Assembly: GCA_022564085.1 (NCBI GenBank)
Contig: JADFMC010000118.1
Coordinates: forward strand, 1-6,847
Direction of reading: 5' to 3'
From: Fidelibacterota bacterium
Lineage (GTDB): Bacteria; Fidelibacterota; Marinisomatia; SCGC-AAA003-L08; TS1B11
Length of the DNA: 6,847 bases
Shown here: positions 6,409 to 6,847 of the stretch, piece by piece
Position numbering within the stretch: the stretch's first letter is position 1
Layout: each line of letters begins with the position of its first letter
The notes under the pieces: generated by a model
What the model was told of the DNA's origin: nothing
Databases searched by the model: none
Seen by the model: the letters and a program-made list of their open reading frames with translations, nothing else
Translations under genes and position numbers: made by a program

Positions 6409-6847
6409 TCAGTTACCGGCCGCCCTCGGCCCTTCAACGGGGGGCAATCCGGCTAGTTCCCGGTAGCGGTCCCGAATGGCCTGGAAATCGACCCAGGCGT
6501 TGGGCTTGAAACCGGAGTTGCGCAATAGCGCCGCCGGGTGGTAGGTAACCATCAGCTCGATCCCCTCGTAATTGAATATACGCCCGCGCATATTCTTCAG
6601 GCTCTCGTCCAACTTGAGCAAGGTCCTGGCCGCCACCCGTCCCAGGGCCACGATCAGCCTCGGCCGGATAATGCTCAGCTGCCGGTTTAAATAGGGTTGG
6701 CATTGGTCCACCTCAGCCGGCCGCGGATCACGGTTTTCCGGTGGGCGGCATTTGAGCACATTGAGTATGTACACCTCCTGGCGGGAAAGGCCGATTGCCG
6801 CCAGCATTTTATCGAGTAATTTGCCGGCCTGCCCGACGAAAGGTTCG
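6409..6847 (-). CDS. Uracil-DNA glycosylase, family 4 (5'-truncated)
   Basis: The product removes uracil from DNA (from cytosine deamination or dUMP misincorporation), starting base-excision repair in the cytoplasm. The frame is open to the right edge; 145 codons are visible before a TGA at 6409-6411, and the upstream part is missing. The visible part begins EPFVGQAGKLLD, the conserved segment that follows the GEAPG-type active-site motif in this family. Next comes an ILNVLKCRPPENRDP block with a second cysteine 16 residues after the first (visible residues 33 and 49). These are two of the four 4Fe-4S ligands expected in family 4; the other two should lie upstream. The catalytic-side motif VTYHPAALLRN is at visible residues 100-110. 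The methionine near 6807 is internal, because conserved sequence precedes it in frame. The tail after the last conserved helix is short. The stop lies 11 bases before dnaB. The family is confident; a precise symbol is not assigned because names vary. Confidence 0.93.
   Translation of the reverse strand, partial: EPFVGQAGKLLDKMLAAIGLSRQEVYILNVLKCRPPENRDPRPAEVDQCQPYLNRQLSIIRPRLIVALGRVAARTLLKLDESLKNMRGRIFNYEGIELMVTYHPAALLRNSGFKPNAWVDFQAIRDRYRELAGLPPVEGPRAAGN

Overview
The window is an ordinary, very compact stretch of bacterial chromosome. Seven genes all lie on the minus strand, so transcription runs from position 6847 towards 1. In transcription order they are: a family 4 uracil-DNA glycosylase (5' end outside the window), the replicative helicase DnaB, a long RelA/SpoT-type (p)ppGpp synthetase/hydrolase, an HU/IHF-family DNA-binding protein, the RuvX/YqgF Holliday-junction resolvase, apolipoprotein N-acyltransferase (Lnt), and an exported protein of unknown function that runs off the left edge. 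Every gene junction is between an 11-base gap and an 11-base overlap. I see no internal terminator, promoter-sized spacer, RNA gene, repeat array, mobile element or CRISPR. No stretch above 300 bases lacks a gene, and the whole window looks like the interior of one operon.

Organism: base composition is moderately GC-rich (about 58-60% by eye, not counted). Lnt implies a diderm (Gram-negative-type) cell with triacylated lipoproteins. The last gene has a signal peptide followed by an LPGWGQ motif and, near the break, an RWDQA...VNRVL segment. From memory this resembles DUF5683-like proteins of the FCB superphylum and relatives, such as Marinimicrobia/SAR406 (Fidelibacterota). That placement is an inference with low to moderate confidence. 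No marker gene in the window settles it.

How the genes relate: four products act on DNA (uracil repair, fork unwinding, DNA architecture, junction/rRNA nuclease). One sets the (p)ppGpp level that links starvation to growth and replication. The last two belong to the cell envelope. Because stop and start codons overlap or nearly touch, their relative expression is probably set by translational coupling. Two starts (ruvX and lnt) are TTG codons embedded in TTGA stop/start overlaps. Automated annotation that prefers ATG would be likely to mis-call these two.

I looked for an undescribed system and did not find a convincing one. Three items are worth a second look: the unannotated exported protein at the left edge, the RFND substitution in the synthetase specificity motif of the Rel protein, and the repeated TTGA junction architecture.
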